From Mixta sp. Marseille-Q2659 (GTDB lineage: Bacteria > Pseudomonadota > Gammaproteobacteria > Enterobacterales > Enterobacteriaceae): a stretch of DNA of 64,000 bases. The notes below the pieces were generated by a model. It was not told the DNA's origin, made no database searches, and worked only from the letters and a program-made list of their open reading frames with translations. Of the stretch, positions 9,344-17,227 are shown one piece after another (the first letter of the stretch is position 1; each line of letters opens with the position of its first letter). Location: positions 124,001 to 188,000 of the forward strand of contig NZ_CALNWY010000002.1 in assembly GCF_940807255.1 (NCBI RefSeq), given 5' to 3'. The position numbers and the translations under genes are program-made.

Positions 9344-9895
9344 TTACCCAAGAGAGGTTCTTTTACCTTCAGCGTAAATTTCTGCGCGGTACATTCTCTC
9401 TCTTTTTGCATAGCATACCCCAGTAAACCCAGTGGTATTGGCCTTGCTCAGGCTCGCATTACGGTTGTTTTGAGTTCGAGTGACTTCTCTCAGATTATCG
9501 ATGCTGTTATTTTTTTTATCGCCATCGACGTGGTCGATAAATTCAGGATCAGTTCCATGATGAAGCTTCCACACGATACGATGTACGGGATAAAGAATGC
9601 CTAGTAATCTCACATGAAGATAACCATTTGGACTCTCATACCCAAGAGGCGAGCCGGCTGATATGCCACCCCTTGATTTTCTGAAAGATAAAACGCCATC
9701 TTGGTAGTCGATGATCTCTTTAAGCCATTCAACATCAGGCATCTCTCGACGCCCGTTGACAAGATCGCCCCGCGGTTTTCTTCTTTTTAATGCATCGCAT
9801 ACTTTGCAATATGGATGCTTACCATCTGCTCTGTTTTTGCTTGAGTGGAATTCAGTATACGGCTTCGCTTCACCGCATTTGGCGCAGACTTTCAT
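9344..9895 (-). pseudogene. HNH endonuclease with AP2-type tail, truncated by IS1
   Basis: Phage HNH homing-type endonuclease. It has an N-terminal zinc-ribbon (CAKCGEAKPYTEFH...CKVCD), a central HNH motif (VHRIVWKLHHG, IDHVDGDKKNNSIDNL) and the beginning of an AP2-like DNA-binding domain (TGFTGVCYAKRERMYRAEI). The frame enters IS1 and ends at a stop inside the IS end, so about 20 C-terminal residues of the AP2 domain are lost. I chose Met at 9895 rather than the upstream in-frame ATG because the zinc ribbon begins there. It lies directly downstream of the head genes. Confidence 0.8.
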
Positions 9896-9995
9896 ATAAA
9901 CCTCGTAGTAGGTTTCGTAGATGATGGTTGCGGCAGAGGTGTCTACGTTCACCCTTTTCGACTGGCCGGTCTAGCCGCCTGTATATTTTATCAAA

Positions 9996-10988
9996 TTATT
10001 TAGTTGGTGGCTTCCAATCTTCCCGCTCTTTAGCGAGTTTTTGAGATAGTCCTTCGTTGTAGAGATTACCGTCATCGTCAAGCAGACAAGGCACGTTGGC
10101 ACAATAACAGTTGAAAGAGTTCCCACTTTGCGAGTAGAAATCTTCCACCTCCTGCGTTGTGTAGGTTCTTCCATGCCTTGCTCGGTGCCACGCTCTTGTT
10201 GTTGGCTTTAAAGCTGATAACCAGAGAATTGCCGTGTTCAACCCAAGCCGATCATGAGCCCAATCCACTTCATTGCGCTGTGCCTGCCTTAATGCCCCGA
10301 CTTGCTCTGACTGGGCGATGGTTTTTGCTTTGGACATCGATACGTCCAATCGCTTACTAACGATTGATGCAGTTTCCCTTGGTGAGACTCCTCTACCAAT
10401 CGACTCGGCAATCACATTAGCTAAATCAGTCCTGGCGCTATCTGAAATGCCCTTCCAGTCGCTATATGTAGATACATAAGCAGATGCTATTTGGTTCTGA
10501 TATGCAGGGCTACTAAGTAGCTGCTGGAGCGTTGTTTGGCTCGCGTATAACGGAGACTGAGCGGAGAGATTTGTAAAGGCATTCAACGTTCCGCGCTGAT
10601 ATTCAGCGGCTATGTAATCTAGCGCCCAAATATCCTGACCATGCCCTTCGAGTAGATAGTCATCAAGTATGCGCTGCACATTTTCAAGTAAGTCGGCTAG
10701 TTGCGCGGCGGTCATATCGTATATGTACACACCGGCATTGACTTGATAAAGGGTTCCCGGCTGATTTCCTTCTCGAGAAAGTATGTAGCCATAAAGGGAG
10801 TTGTTACTACGCTCCCTTCCCAACAATCGAATATCAAAAAGTTTTTTAAGCGCCACTTTAATGCTGTGATACCGCCCTTCAATATCACGATACATTTGAT
10901 TAACTTGGCGATATGACTGTGTTGGTTCCGATTTATTACGCGGTATTATCGGGCTTCCCGGTCGTTGTCGGTTGTTCAATTGGGTCAC
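9996..10988 (-). CDS. Phage minor head protein, Mu F-like
   Basis: A 330-aa protein with a C-terminal Mu gpF/SPP1 gp7-like domain: KAKTIAQSEQVGALRQAQRN, then WLSALKPTTRAWHRARHGRTY and the conserved Cys region FNCYCANVPCLL. Such proteins join the portal and capsid during head assembly. It overlaps the portal gene by about 50 bp and is the last intact structural gene before the IS1 junction. Confidence 0.82.
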   Translation of the reverse strand: MTQLNNRQRPGSPIIPRNKSEPTQSYRQVNQMYRDIEGRYHSIKVALKKLFDIRLLGRERSNNSLYGYILSREGNQPGTLYQVNAGVYIYDMTAAQLADLLENVQRILDDYLLEGHGQDIWALDYIAAEYQRGTLNAFTNLSAQSPLYASQTTLQQLLSSPAYQNQIASAYVSTYSDWKGISDSARTDLANVIAESIGRGVSPRETASIVSKRLDVSMSKAKTIAQSEQVGALRQAQRNEVDWAHDRLGLNTAILWLSALKPTTRAWHRARHGRTYTTQEVEDFYSQSGNSFNCYCANVPCLLDDDGNLYNEGLSQKLAKEREDWKPPTK

Positions 10989-12378
10989 CTGTCAGCGGGT
11001 CTGTCGTTGCGGCTCCGGCTGGCTCCTCTGGTTCACTGAATGGCTCCAGCTCGCCCACAGCACGTATCTCGTTAGGTTCGATTGCCGGTGTGCCGTATGC
11101 CTGCTGGGTTTTCTGAGCCACGTCAGCAAGCGCCTGCATGTTGGCAATCTTCTCTTTCTCGCTTGGCGCCAGAAGGTCAGACCATGCCAGTGTTACCTCT
11201 CCGGATGAAGGAGCTTCAATGACACCGACCGTCCACATGCGCTCAATTACTGCTTTCACGAATGAGGTCATAAACCCGAACCGGCGTCCGTTACATCGCT
11301 TAGCCCAGTCAGCCTTATCCTCATCAGATGCCAGTCGTCCGGTCTGCTGACCGAACAAGATAGTAAATGGAATCTGGATTGAGGCGGCGAATTCGTTAGC
11401 TGTAACAGTCCAGGTTGGCGAGGGGTCAGCTGGAGCCACCGAAAGCACAGAGGCTTGTCCAGCCTGCATAACCAGAGCCGAATCAGTACCGCTATTCATG
11501 CGCCTGATTTTATCGTTCAGCGCGTCACCTAAATCTTTAAACCCTGCCTCTTTGGCCTGGCTCATTAACGTCTGGAGGTCAGTCTCTTTATCAAAAGCTA
11601 TACCAAGCTGGCGGCTGGCGTTCTTCAGGAAGCCTTCAGCGCTACCACCTGACACTTTCTCAAGGTCGAGCAGTTTGTTATAGCCTGCACGTAACAGCGG
11701 AACACCTGCGAGAATGTTCTCATCTTCAGAGCCTTCACTAAGAATGATGATTCGCTCAGGGTGAACATCAATGCTGCGCACCGGGCCGTATGTGCCATCG
11801 TCGCCAATGGGCTGCTCGTTGAATTTGTACTTCACTGGCTGGCCGTAGGTTTCTGACAGAGTGTCAGTATCAAAGTTACCAGGCTTAACCTGTGCCTCCC
11901 ATGCCGGGATAAATCGCACGATGGCCTTGTCTTTAAGGCGACCTACAACATTGCGATCAACTGGCTCCCACCACGGCCTACCATCACGAAACTGAATCAG
12001 CAGAGCCGAATAACGACCAACCAGATTTCGACGGTCAGCGTCTTTCAGCTTCGGCCAGTGTCGGTTGAGAAACTTGGTTACTGAGGCTTCCCATTGGTTT
12101 GTTTCATCCGCCTCCTGATTCTCATCGCCATCGATGATGGTAGGACGATCAGCCCAGCAGGAATCGAGCAGCTTATGCACCGCAGCATGCGCTACAGCGT
12201 TTCGTTCATAGGCTCGGTAGTAACGGTCGAACTCGAGATTATCCGGGTAACCGAACTCATCCCAAAGCTTCGTCCGCTTCGTGTTGCCAGGCTGACCGGC
12301 ATACAGCATGCGCTGCCGCCCTATCGCATCAGCAAGGGCGTTCACGAGGAATGAGACCTCGTTATTGTTATCACTCAC
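10936..12378 (-). CDS. Phage portal protein (DUF1073/PF06381 family)
   Basis: A 480-aa portal protein, the ring at the head vertex through which DNA is packaged. It follows the PF06381 family pattern (YPDNLEFDRYYRAYERNAVA, IPFTILFGQQTGRLASDEDKADWAKRCN). The C-terminal tail is low complexity and Pro/Thr-rich. Some relatives carry a fused C-terminal anti-CBASS 2H phosphoesterase domain; I see none here. It lies between the large terminase and the Mu F-like gene, the normal packaging-module order. Confidence 0.85.
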   Translation of the reverse strand: MSDNNNEVSFLVNALADAIGRQRMLYAGQPGNTKRTKLWDEFGYPDNLEFDRYYRAYERNAVAHAAVHKLLDSCWADRPTIIDGDENQEADETNQWEASVTKFLNRHWPKLKDADRRNLVGRYSALLIQFRDGRPWWEPVDRNVVGRLKDKAIVRFIPAWEAQVKPGNFDTDTLSETYGQPVKYKFNEQPIGDDGTYGPVRSIDVHPERIIILSEGSEDENILAGVPLLRAGYNKLLDLEKVSGGSAEGFLKNASRQLGIAFDKETDLQTLMSQAKEAGFKDLGDALNDKIRRMNSGTDSALVMQAGQASVLSVAPADPSPTWTVTANEFAASIQIPFTILFGQQTGRLASDEDKADWAKRCNGRRFGFMTSFVKAVIERMWTVGVIEAPSSGEVTLAWSDLLAPSEKEKIANMQALADVAQKTQQAYGTPAIEPNEIRAVGELEPFSEPEEPAGAATTDPLTGDPIEQPTTTGKPDNTA

Positions 12379-12387
12379 TGTTGCTCC

Positions 12388-13683
12388 TTAGAAGAAGATT
12401 GCGCCTTTGGATTTGCGTTTGATGTATCCATCAAGGCCATAACGAGCCGCATCCCAACAGTGGTTGTGCTTGTCTTCAATTACAGGAAGCACTTCTCCGG
12501 TATTGCGATCGGTTTTGTAGGAATAGAGTCGAGCCTCTTTGGCGGTCTCTTTGCAGCGAGGATGAATCACAATCTGCTTAAATCCTCGCAGGCAAGTAAT
12601 GCCGTCCTCAACGCTGCCCTGCCACTTCTGAGCAGCGGAGATGTTGAAGCCCTGTGATTTGACATGGCTGATGGTTTCCGGCCGCGAGTTATCCGCTTTT
12701 ATTGGCCACTTACGAGACTGAGGAATCCCGGGATACTTAGCCTCATCGGTAACTTTCCAATCCTGCATTTGTTTGGCCGAGGCATCTTCTTTTCCAGCAT
12801 AGAACTTCCACATGTCGTCAAGCTCGACACCGGAGCCATAGGCCTCATACTCTATATAGAGCGAGTTATCGAGGATAAACATTCGCAGTAGCGTGCTTGG
12901 GTCTTTAGCAAAACCAAAGTCAGCGCCAAACAGCAGCCTTTCAGCTTTCTGCCACAGGTCACTTTCGAAGTCCTGCACCACATACCGGCCAGCCAGCACC
13001 TGCTTATCCGAGTTTTCCAGATAAGCCCCCTCCCAAATCCACGCATAATCGGCGTAATCGAGAGTGGCCAAGTCCTCCTGTCGCTCTTCCTCCAGAACAT
13101 CCGGGAACCATGGATTATCGCCATAGTTCATCTCGACTATCATCGAGTTTTTGGGTGGGTTCTTTCTGAATCGCTTATCAGTAGCGCTGCCGTCTTTTTC
13201 TGGGTTCCACGTCACCCAGATTTCTGAGCCACTTTCACGGACTGTTGGCCGGAGCTTCTTCCATGCCGTGTCCGATACCGATTCAGCCTCATCTACCCAA
13301 GCAACGAGGATTCTTGCCTTTGATTTGATGCTGTCGAGGTTGTGGCGCAAGCCACAGAAGACGTAGCTAACATTCCGGTTTTTGGTGCGTATGTACTTTT
13401 CACCAATATCGAAATAGTCATCCAGCCATGGCACTGAACGTATCGCCTGCTTGATTTCCTCCATTGAGGATTCTTCAAGCGAGTTCATATACTCACGAGC
13501 GCACAGTATCACCCCGCTCAGGCCGTTCTCAGCCGCCTCATAGGCCTTAACTGCGCTCATTAGTGCAAATGTTCGAGTTTTGGCTGAGCCGCGCCCACCG
13601 TATGCGCCGCGATATCGAATGCCGGGAGTTGCAAATACGGGGACTAACTTTGCGGGGATAGGTAGGTCAACTTGGCTTTCCAT
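12388..13683 (-). CDS. Phage terminase large subunit
   Basis: A 431-aa packaging ATPase/nuclease of the PBSX/Terminase_3 type. Walker A is GGRGSAKT at residues 29-36, a Walker B-like ILVAWVDEAESV follows, and the C-terminal nuclease domain begins around FGADFGFAKDPSTLL. It powers DNA packaging at the portal and cuts the concatemer. It overlaps the small terminase gene by 17 bp and looks intact. Confidence 0.9.
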   Translation of the reverse strand: MESQVDLPIPAKLVPVFATPGIRYRGAYGGRGSAKTRTFALMSAVKAYEAAENGLSGVILCAREYMNSLEESSMEEIKQAIRSVPWLDDYFDIGEKYIRTKNRNVSYVFCGLRHNLDSIKSKARILVAWVDEAESVSDTAWKKLRPTVRESGSEIWVTWNPEKDGSATDKRFRKNPPKNSMIVEMNYGDNPWFPDVLEEERQEDLATLDYADYAWIWEGAYLENSDKQVLAGRYVVQDFESDLWQKAERLLFGADFGFAKDPSTLLRMFILDNSLYIEYEAYGSGVELDDMWKFYAGKEDASAKQMQDWKVTDEAKYPGIPQSRKWPIKADNSRPETISHVKSQGFNISAAQKWQGSVEDGITCLRGFKQIVIHPRCKETAKEARLYSYKTDRNTGEVLPVIEDKHNHCWDAARYGLDGYIKRKSKGAIFF

Positions 13684-14098
13684 TCGTTGGCTCTACCCCT
13701 ACCAGTCTGATTGTTGTTGGCCTTGTGGCCATGCTGCCATCAGATGACTTGTTATCAACTTCCTGCTTCTCGGCGTAACCATGCTTGGCAAGGAGTAGCT
13801 TGGCAATCGTGGCGTTATAGTCTCCCTTTAGCCCGCCATTCAGTAGCTTATTCTCCTGCAGAGACAGAATCCCTTCTACGATGTCCGAAAAGCCATCTTC
13901 TGACTTATCCTCTCCGGCCCATTTATAGATGGATGACCGCGCCACGCCAAGATAACAGGCAAGCCCTGCCACGCTGGGAACTACGTCACCAATGGTCTCA
14001 TAGCCGCCCAGCAAATATTCTCTCGCTTTCTCTTTCGATTCGGCGAGTTTACTTGGGCGGCCGATTTCATTTTTACTTTCTTCGGTCGCCATAATCAT
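13667..14098 (-). CDS. Phage terminase small subunit, gp3-like
   Basis: A 143-aa DNA-packaging protein of the gp3-like family (PF16677): N-terminal GRPSKL, then VPSVAGLACYLGVARSSIYKW, a helix-turn-helix that recognises the packaging site. The C-terminal NATIAKLLLAKHGYAEKQEV matches the family. It is coupled to the large terminase. A second Met at 14092 is an alternative start. Confidence 0.87.
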   Translation of the reverse strand: MIMATEESKNEIGRPSKLAESKEKAREYLLGGYETIGDVVPSVAGLACYLGVARSSIYKWAGEDKSEDGFSDIVEGILSLQENKLLNGGLKGDYNATIAKLLLAKHGYAEKQEVDNKSSDGSMATRPTTIRLVGVEPTNGKPS

Positions 14099-14101
14099 TC
14101 C

Positions 14102-14374
14102 TTACTCTGTTTTTTCTTCAGCCGAATCTGTTTCATCGGCCGGCGCTGATTGTTCGGCTTCAGTCTCAGGCTTGGGTTCAGGCTCGACCTCTTTAACCGG
14201 CTCAGGAACGTACTCCATCTTCAGCACGTCATCAGGCGCCAGATATACCCAGGCACCATCTTCACGAGCAACGCCGATGAAGCCGTTAACGATTTCAGGT
14301 TGTGACCGGTTCATCAGGCCTTCATGCGTCTCGCCTGATTTGGTGGTTACTGTAATGCGGTAGGTGTCAGCCAT
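14102..14374 (-). CDS. Hypothetical phage protein with acidic tail
   Basis: 90 residues. The first ~60 look like a small beta-rich domain (YRITVTTKSGETHEG...VYLAPDDVLKMEY) and the last 35 are Glu/Pro-rich and probably disordered. It lies four bases upstream of the small terminase gene in the packaging operon. I do not recognise a function. Confidence 0.6.
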   Translation of the reverse strand: MADTYRITVTTKSGETHEGLMNRSQPEIVNGFIGVAREDGAWVYLAPDDVLKMEYVPEPVKEVEPEPKPETEAEQSAPADETDSAEEKTE

Positions 14375-14386
14375 GTTAGCTCCAAT

Positions 14387-14412
14387 AAAAAACCGCCCTG
14401 GGGGCGGTTATC
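14387..14412 (-). terminator. Rho-independent terminator in the late region
   Basis: Stem AACCGCCC / GGGCGGTT with a short loop, followed on the minus strand by a T-run (TTTTTTATT). It lies between the two small genes upstream and the packaging operon, so late transcription must pass it, consistent with Q-type antitermination. Confidence 0.75.
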
Positions 14413-14674
14413 TTTTTATATTTTCGAATGTTGCATCAACCATTTGCTTCCCAAAGTCTCCCATGTCTTTATACATGGCCCTAAGAAAGGCAAGTGTGTT
14501 TGCTGCTGGCCCTTCAAAAGTCCATATGCAATCAAAAAATTTGTTATTCAACAAATTAAAGGTATCTGTTCCTGAATAGACAAGCTTGCATCTTCTAAAA
14601 GTGCAACTTTCAAAGCTTATTCCGTCCAGTGAAATGGTTTGCTCGTTAAAGTTACTAGATTTGATGATTTTCAT
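14408..14674 (-). CDS. Hypothetical protein, pentapeptide-like
   Basis: 88 residues, AT-rich compared with its neighbours. The spacing of hydrophobic residues and cysteines (GISFESCTFRRCKLVYSG, NLLNNKFFDCIWTF) resembles one or two pentapeptide-repeat coils. The start at 14674 shares ATGA with the upstream stop, so the two genes are coupled. Flanking terminators and base composition suggest a late-acquired cassette ('moron'). Function unknown. Confidence 0.5.
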   Translation of the reverse strand: MKIIKSSNFNEQTISLDGISFESCTFRRCKLVYSGTDTFNLLNNKFFDCIWTFEGPAANTLAFLRAMYKDMGDFGKQMVDATFENIKR

Positions 14675-14979
14675 GGCCACGTAATCCCCGATGATGCTTT
14701 AGATCCTTCAGCCACATTACCAATCATTTTAGCGTTAGCTTGAATATAGCTGTCGTCGTTATTGTAGTCACTTGGGGCATACAGAGCGACCGCATTAAAG
14801 TTTAAGGTTAAAAAAAACATCGCCACTAAGCCCGCAGGGAATAACATTAGAAACCATAAATACAAATTTTGCTGGGCTGGGTTTAAAAATGGCAGCACAA
14901 AATTAGCTGATATCTCTACTATACCGGCGAATATGCCTATGATGGTAAGTGGGTTTTTTATGTGGCTTATGGCTGACAT
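14671..14979 (-). CDS. Small inner-membrane protein, likely phage moron
   Basis: 102 residues with two predicted membrane segments (about residues 10-32 and 40-65: LTIIGIFAGIVEISANFVLPF and YLWFLMLFPAGLVAMFFL) followed by a short soluble tail. It is coupled to the next gene by ATGA, AT-rich, and not part of any conserved head or tail module. A role in lysogenic conversion or superinfection exclusion is possible but only inferred. Confidence 0.5.
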   Translation of the reverse strand: MSAISHIKNPLTIIGIFAGIVEISANFVLPFLNPAQQNLYLWFLMLFPAGLVAMFFLTLNFNAVALYAPSDYNNDDSYIQANAKMIGNVAEGSKASSGITWP

Positions 14980-15070
14980 GACTCACACCTCCGTTTTTAA
15001 GGTGCAATAGTAACATTTTAATAGTCAAAATCATCATCAGGCGCTCTGGTTAGAAAGCGCCTTGTGATGC

Positions 15071-15280
15071 TTACTCATCAGTAACTGCTTCAATGCTGAA
15101 GGCGCGGATTCTGCTCAGTGGCAGGCCGTAGGTGTTTAGTCCCTTCCTGATAATCAGAAATCCATCTTTAATCTCTGGATCTGGATGGTTTTGCCAACCA
15201 AGCTCTTCCGGTGGCAATCCGGCTTCATGACCTTCATGCAGAAGCACGACAACTTTGAAGCCCTTAATGGTTTTCATCAT
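15071..15280 (-). CDS. Hypothetical phage protein
   Basis: 69 residues starting MMKTIKGFKVVVLLHEGHEAG. I chose the ATG at 15280 because it overlaps the stop of the antirepressor gene (ATGATGA); a longer frame upstream lies inside that gene. The C-terminal region LPLSRIRAFSIEAV resembles small phage proteins of unknown function. Confidence 0.5.
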   Translation of the reverse strand: MMKTIKGFKVVVLLHEGHEAGLPPEELGWQNHPDPEIKDGFLIIRKGLNTYGLPLSRIRAFSIEAVTDE

Positions 15281-15978
15281 GCTGCTCCCTGCAGATTTGC
15301 CGCCGCCAGAAGGCCAGCAATCCACTGAATGCCTTTCGGCGTGAACTTCACTTGGGTGAATGCGTGTCCGTTATGCTGGTTCTCGCCTGTTTTCACAGTA
15401 AATCGCCCGGCATCAAGATGCTGAGCATAAGGGGTTAGCTTTCCAGCAAGCCTATACATGACACCCTGCTCTATCAGGAATAGTCGGAAGTCTGTTTCTT
15501 TGACCTTCAGCAGCTTCGCAGCCTCACGGAAACCCATTGAGCCAGATGCTTCGACATAGTGATCGACAAATTCAGCCTTGGGTGCCGCGATTGCTAACTT
15601 GCTTTCCAGTTGAGCCTTTTGCTCAGCCAGGTCGGCAGCAAGGCGCAGTGCTTCTGGTAATGACTGCGGTATCTGCGGTCCATGCATCACTTTAAGCTTG
15701 GCAAGAACAGCGCGGCGGACGGCTTTCGACTCCCTCATCCCTACCAGCATCATCTGGTCAAAATCGAGATCGTAATAAGCTGTTTGAGTGTGGTTACTGT
15801 TTAACCGGAATTTTTTTCCGGTTCCGTCCAACTCCAACTCATCCTCAATTTTTGCCAAGAACTTACGTGGCTCGTGAGGGGTTTCGCCGGCTTCGACACG
15901 GGCCGGGTTAATGATGTTATTCAGAAAGTCCAAACTACTCATGGACACTTCACGTTCTACCGAGATCATCTCTTTCAT
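15277..15978 (-). CDS. Phage antirepressor with KilA-C domain
   Basis: 233 residues in two parts. The N-terminal Rha/antirepressor-like segment (NPARVEAGETPHEPRKFL, YYDLDFDQMMLVGMRESKAVRR) is followed by a C-terminal KilAC/ANT domain (MGFREAAKLLKVKETDFRLFLIEQGVMYR). Such proteins interfere with repressors or control lytic genes. It lies in the late region between terminase and lysis genes, separate from the cI/cro region, an arrangement seen when ant modules are acquired independently. Met at 15942 is an alternative start. Confidence 0.75.
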   Translation of the reverse strand: MKEMISVEREVSMSSLDFLNNIINPARVEAGETPHEPRKFLAKIEDELELDGTGKKFRLNSNHTQTAYYDLDFDQMMLVGMRESKAVRRAVLAKLKVMHGPQIPQSLPEALRLAADLAEQKAQLESKLAIAAPKAEFVDHYVEASGSMGFREAAKLLKVKETDFRLFLIEQGVMYRLAGKLTPYAQHLDAGRFTVKTGENQHNGHAFTQVKFTPKGIQWIAGLLAAANLQGAA

Positions 15979-16126
15979 TGCGTGTACCTTTTAGTGAATA
16001 AGCCTCGTTGCCCAGATAACCGCCCACAGAGAAGCCGCCGCTTATAACGGTTATCTCCGAGGCTGATTCCTGAAAGGCTCTGTGTTGTTAAATACGCCGG
16101 GCATGGCGCGGGGTTGCTGCAGGTAT

Positions 16127-16151
16127 AAAAAAGCCCGACCGAAGTCAGGCC
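16127..16151 (-). terminator. Rho-independent terminator with TTCG loop
   Basis: On the minus strand, stem GCCTGAC / GTCGGGC closes a TTCG loop and is followed by TTTTTT. It sits just downstream of the 65-aa gene at 16161-16358. Confidence 0.8.
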
Positions 16152-16160
16152 CTGCTTTGT

Positions 16161-16358
16161 TTACTGGAATGTTGCGACGGTGACGCCTTTTTCATTGCAG
16201 ACGTAAGCCACCTCGCCTTCGTCCAAGAGCATTTCATCATCACCGCCTGACCAGCCACGGAAGAAAATCATTCGCGATTCACGAACGAAACTCACGTCAC
16301 CGGTTGCCTGTAAAACTGAAATGTCGTTGTCTTTGTTGATCGTCTTGATAGTTAGCAT
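16161..16358 (-). CDS. Hypothetical small phage protein
   Basis: 65 residues starting MLTIKTINKDNDISVLQATG, with the start at 16358 behind a purine-rich site; the in-frame extension to 16397 runs through a terminator and is rejected. The pattern (FVRESRMIFFRGWSGGDDEMLLDEGEVAYV) suggests a small beta-rich domain. It is flanked by a terminator on each side, so it behaves as an independent cassette. Function unknown. Confidence 0.5.
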   Translation of the reverse strand: MLTIKTINKDNDISVLQATGDVSFVRESRMIFFRGWSGGDDEMLLDEGEVAYVCNEKGVTVATFQ

Positions 16359-16378
16359 TGTTGTTTCTCTTGGTTGTG

Positions 16379-16406
16379 GTAAAAAAAAGCCCCGCATAGC
16401 GAGGCT
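16379..16406 (-). terminator. Rho-independent terminator after the lysis cassette
   Basis: Minus-strand stem AGCCTCGC / GCGGGGCT with loop TAT, followed by a run of eight T. It ends the lysis operon downstream of Rz1. Confidence 0.8.
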
Positions 16407-16447
16407 GATGTTGCTCTGTTACTTAGGGTGAATCTTCTTGGGGGTTG

Positions 16448-16705
16448 TCACTGCTTGCCGCAAACTTTGTCCCACAGCTCGTTATGGGTGTTGATCGCCC
16501 TTACGGTGCGGATATCCATCAGGTCAGCGTCCTTACCGTGGGTGTAGATGGGACTGAACAGTGTGCAGCTGGAGTCGGTGACGATGTATTCAGTCGTCGG
16601 TGTGGTATTTCGAGTTACGCAACCGGTCGCGAGCAGCGTCATCACTGAGAGTAGCGTTGCTCTGCTGAACTTCTTTAGCGGTCTGGATGTTGTGGGATTC
16701 CACAT
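16448..16705 (-). CDS. Outer-membrane spanin subunit, Rz1-like lipoprotein
   Basis: An 85-residue lipoprotein starting at Met 16705 (MWNPTTSRPLKKF). A hydrophobic signal and the lipobox LLATGC predict lipidation and outer-membrane anchoring. It overlaps the Rz-like gene out of frame, the classical nested Rz/Rz1 arrangement. The two proteins span the periplasm and fuse inner and outer membranes at the end of lysis. The family is recognised from architecture and context; sequence similarity is weak. Confidence 0.75.
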   Translation of the reverse strand: MWNPTTSRPLKKFSRATLLSVMTLLATGCVTRNTTPTTEYIVTDSSCTLFSPIYTHGKDADLMDIRTVRAINTHNELWDKVCGKQ

Positions 16706-16886
16706 CTGATTTAGCCTCTGCCTGACGTTGTACCCTCTCAGCTTCAGCCACATCACCTTTTGCCTGAGTCTCGGTTTTTGCTACCTTCTTACCGCTGAAG
16801 TAGCTGGCGAGAATCGCAGCAACAACAGCCAGACCGGCCAGAATGTAATTCCAGCCGCCAGCGAACAGGTTAACGAGAGTGTTCAT
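16590..16886 (-). CDS. Inner-membrane spanin subunit, Rz-like
   Basis: 98 residues: one N-terminal membrane segment (YILAGLAVVAAILASYF, ~14-30) followed by a periplasmic coiled-coil-like, charged and Gln/Ala-rich region. It overlaps the preceding holin-like gene by ATGA and contains the start of the Rz1-like gene in another frame. Confidence 0.75.
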   Translation of the reverse strand: MNTLVNLFAGGWNYILAGLAVVAAILASYFSGKKVAKTETQAKGDVAEAERVQRQAEAKSDVESHNIQTAKEVQQSNATLSDDAARDRLRNSKYHTDD

Positions 16887-17227
16887 GGCTGCTTGTCCAG
16901 TTGCTGCTTCTTCTCAACCAGGCGTTTCTGCCGGATGAACTGAGAAACAATACCCAGCGCGACCAACAGATAACTCACGTACTGAGCGATGTTTACCGGC
17001 AGCATCGATTTGAGGTCAGGGGGTAGCATGTTCCATGCAGTGATAATCGCATCAGGCGCCGACGCCAGATAAACGCCGAGTGCAGCACCGATACCACTGA
17101 GCCATACCGACCATGCGCGGAACAGCAGACGGGCATGGCTGACAAATTCGACCGATGTGTGTTTACGGATGAGCAGCACAGCAACAATGACAGCGGCCAC
17201 AACGCACAGGAATATCAGGATGCTCAT
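16883..17227 (-). CDS. Holin-like membrane protein
   Basis: 114 residues with about three hydrophobic segments (residues 3-21, ~38-56, ~80-96) and a charged Lys/Gln-rich C-terminal tail. Position between the lysozyme and spanin genes, with ATGA overlaps on both sides, points to a role in lysis, either as holin or accessory membrane protein. I cannot decide between this and the two membrane proteins upstream as the pore-forming holin. Confidence 0.65.
   Translation of the reverse strand: MSILIFLCVVAAVIVAVLLIRKHTSVEFVSHARLLFRAWSVWLSGIGAALGVYLASAPDAIITAWNMLPPDLKSMLPVNIAQYVSYLLVALGIVSQFIRQKRLVEKKQQLDKQP

Larger units (their letters stand above)
8581..9348 (+). mobile_element. IS1 family insertion sequence, copy 1
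   Basis: A complete 768-bp IS1, starting GGTAATGCTGCCAACTTACT and ending GTAAGTTGGAGTCATTACC. It encodes InsA and InsB identical to those of the copy at 21712-22479. The flanking nine bases (GGGGTGCTG on the left, CAAGAGAGG on the right) do not match, so there is no target duplication. The left neighbour is chromosomal and the right neighbour is prophage. This is the junction of a deletion or other IS1-mediated rearrangement. Confidence 0.95.

Noticed and set aside
8560..9400. attL of the argU prophage
   Set aside because: I looked for a copy of the argU 3' end (GATTCGAACCTGT type) near the left prophage end and found none; it appears deleted.
10936..12378. Anti-CBASS (Acb1) activity of the portal gene
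   Set aside because: The family is linked to Acb1 in databases, but the 480-aa protein ends in a Pro/Thr-rich tail with no 2H phosphoesterase motifs.
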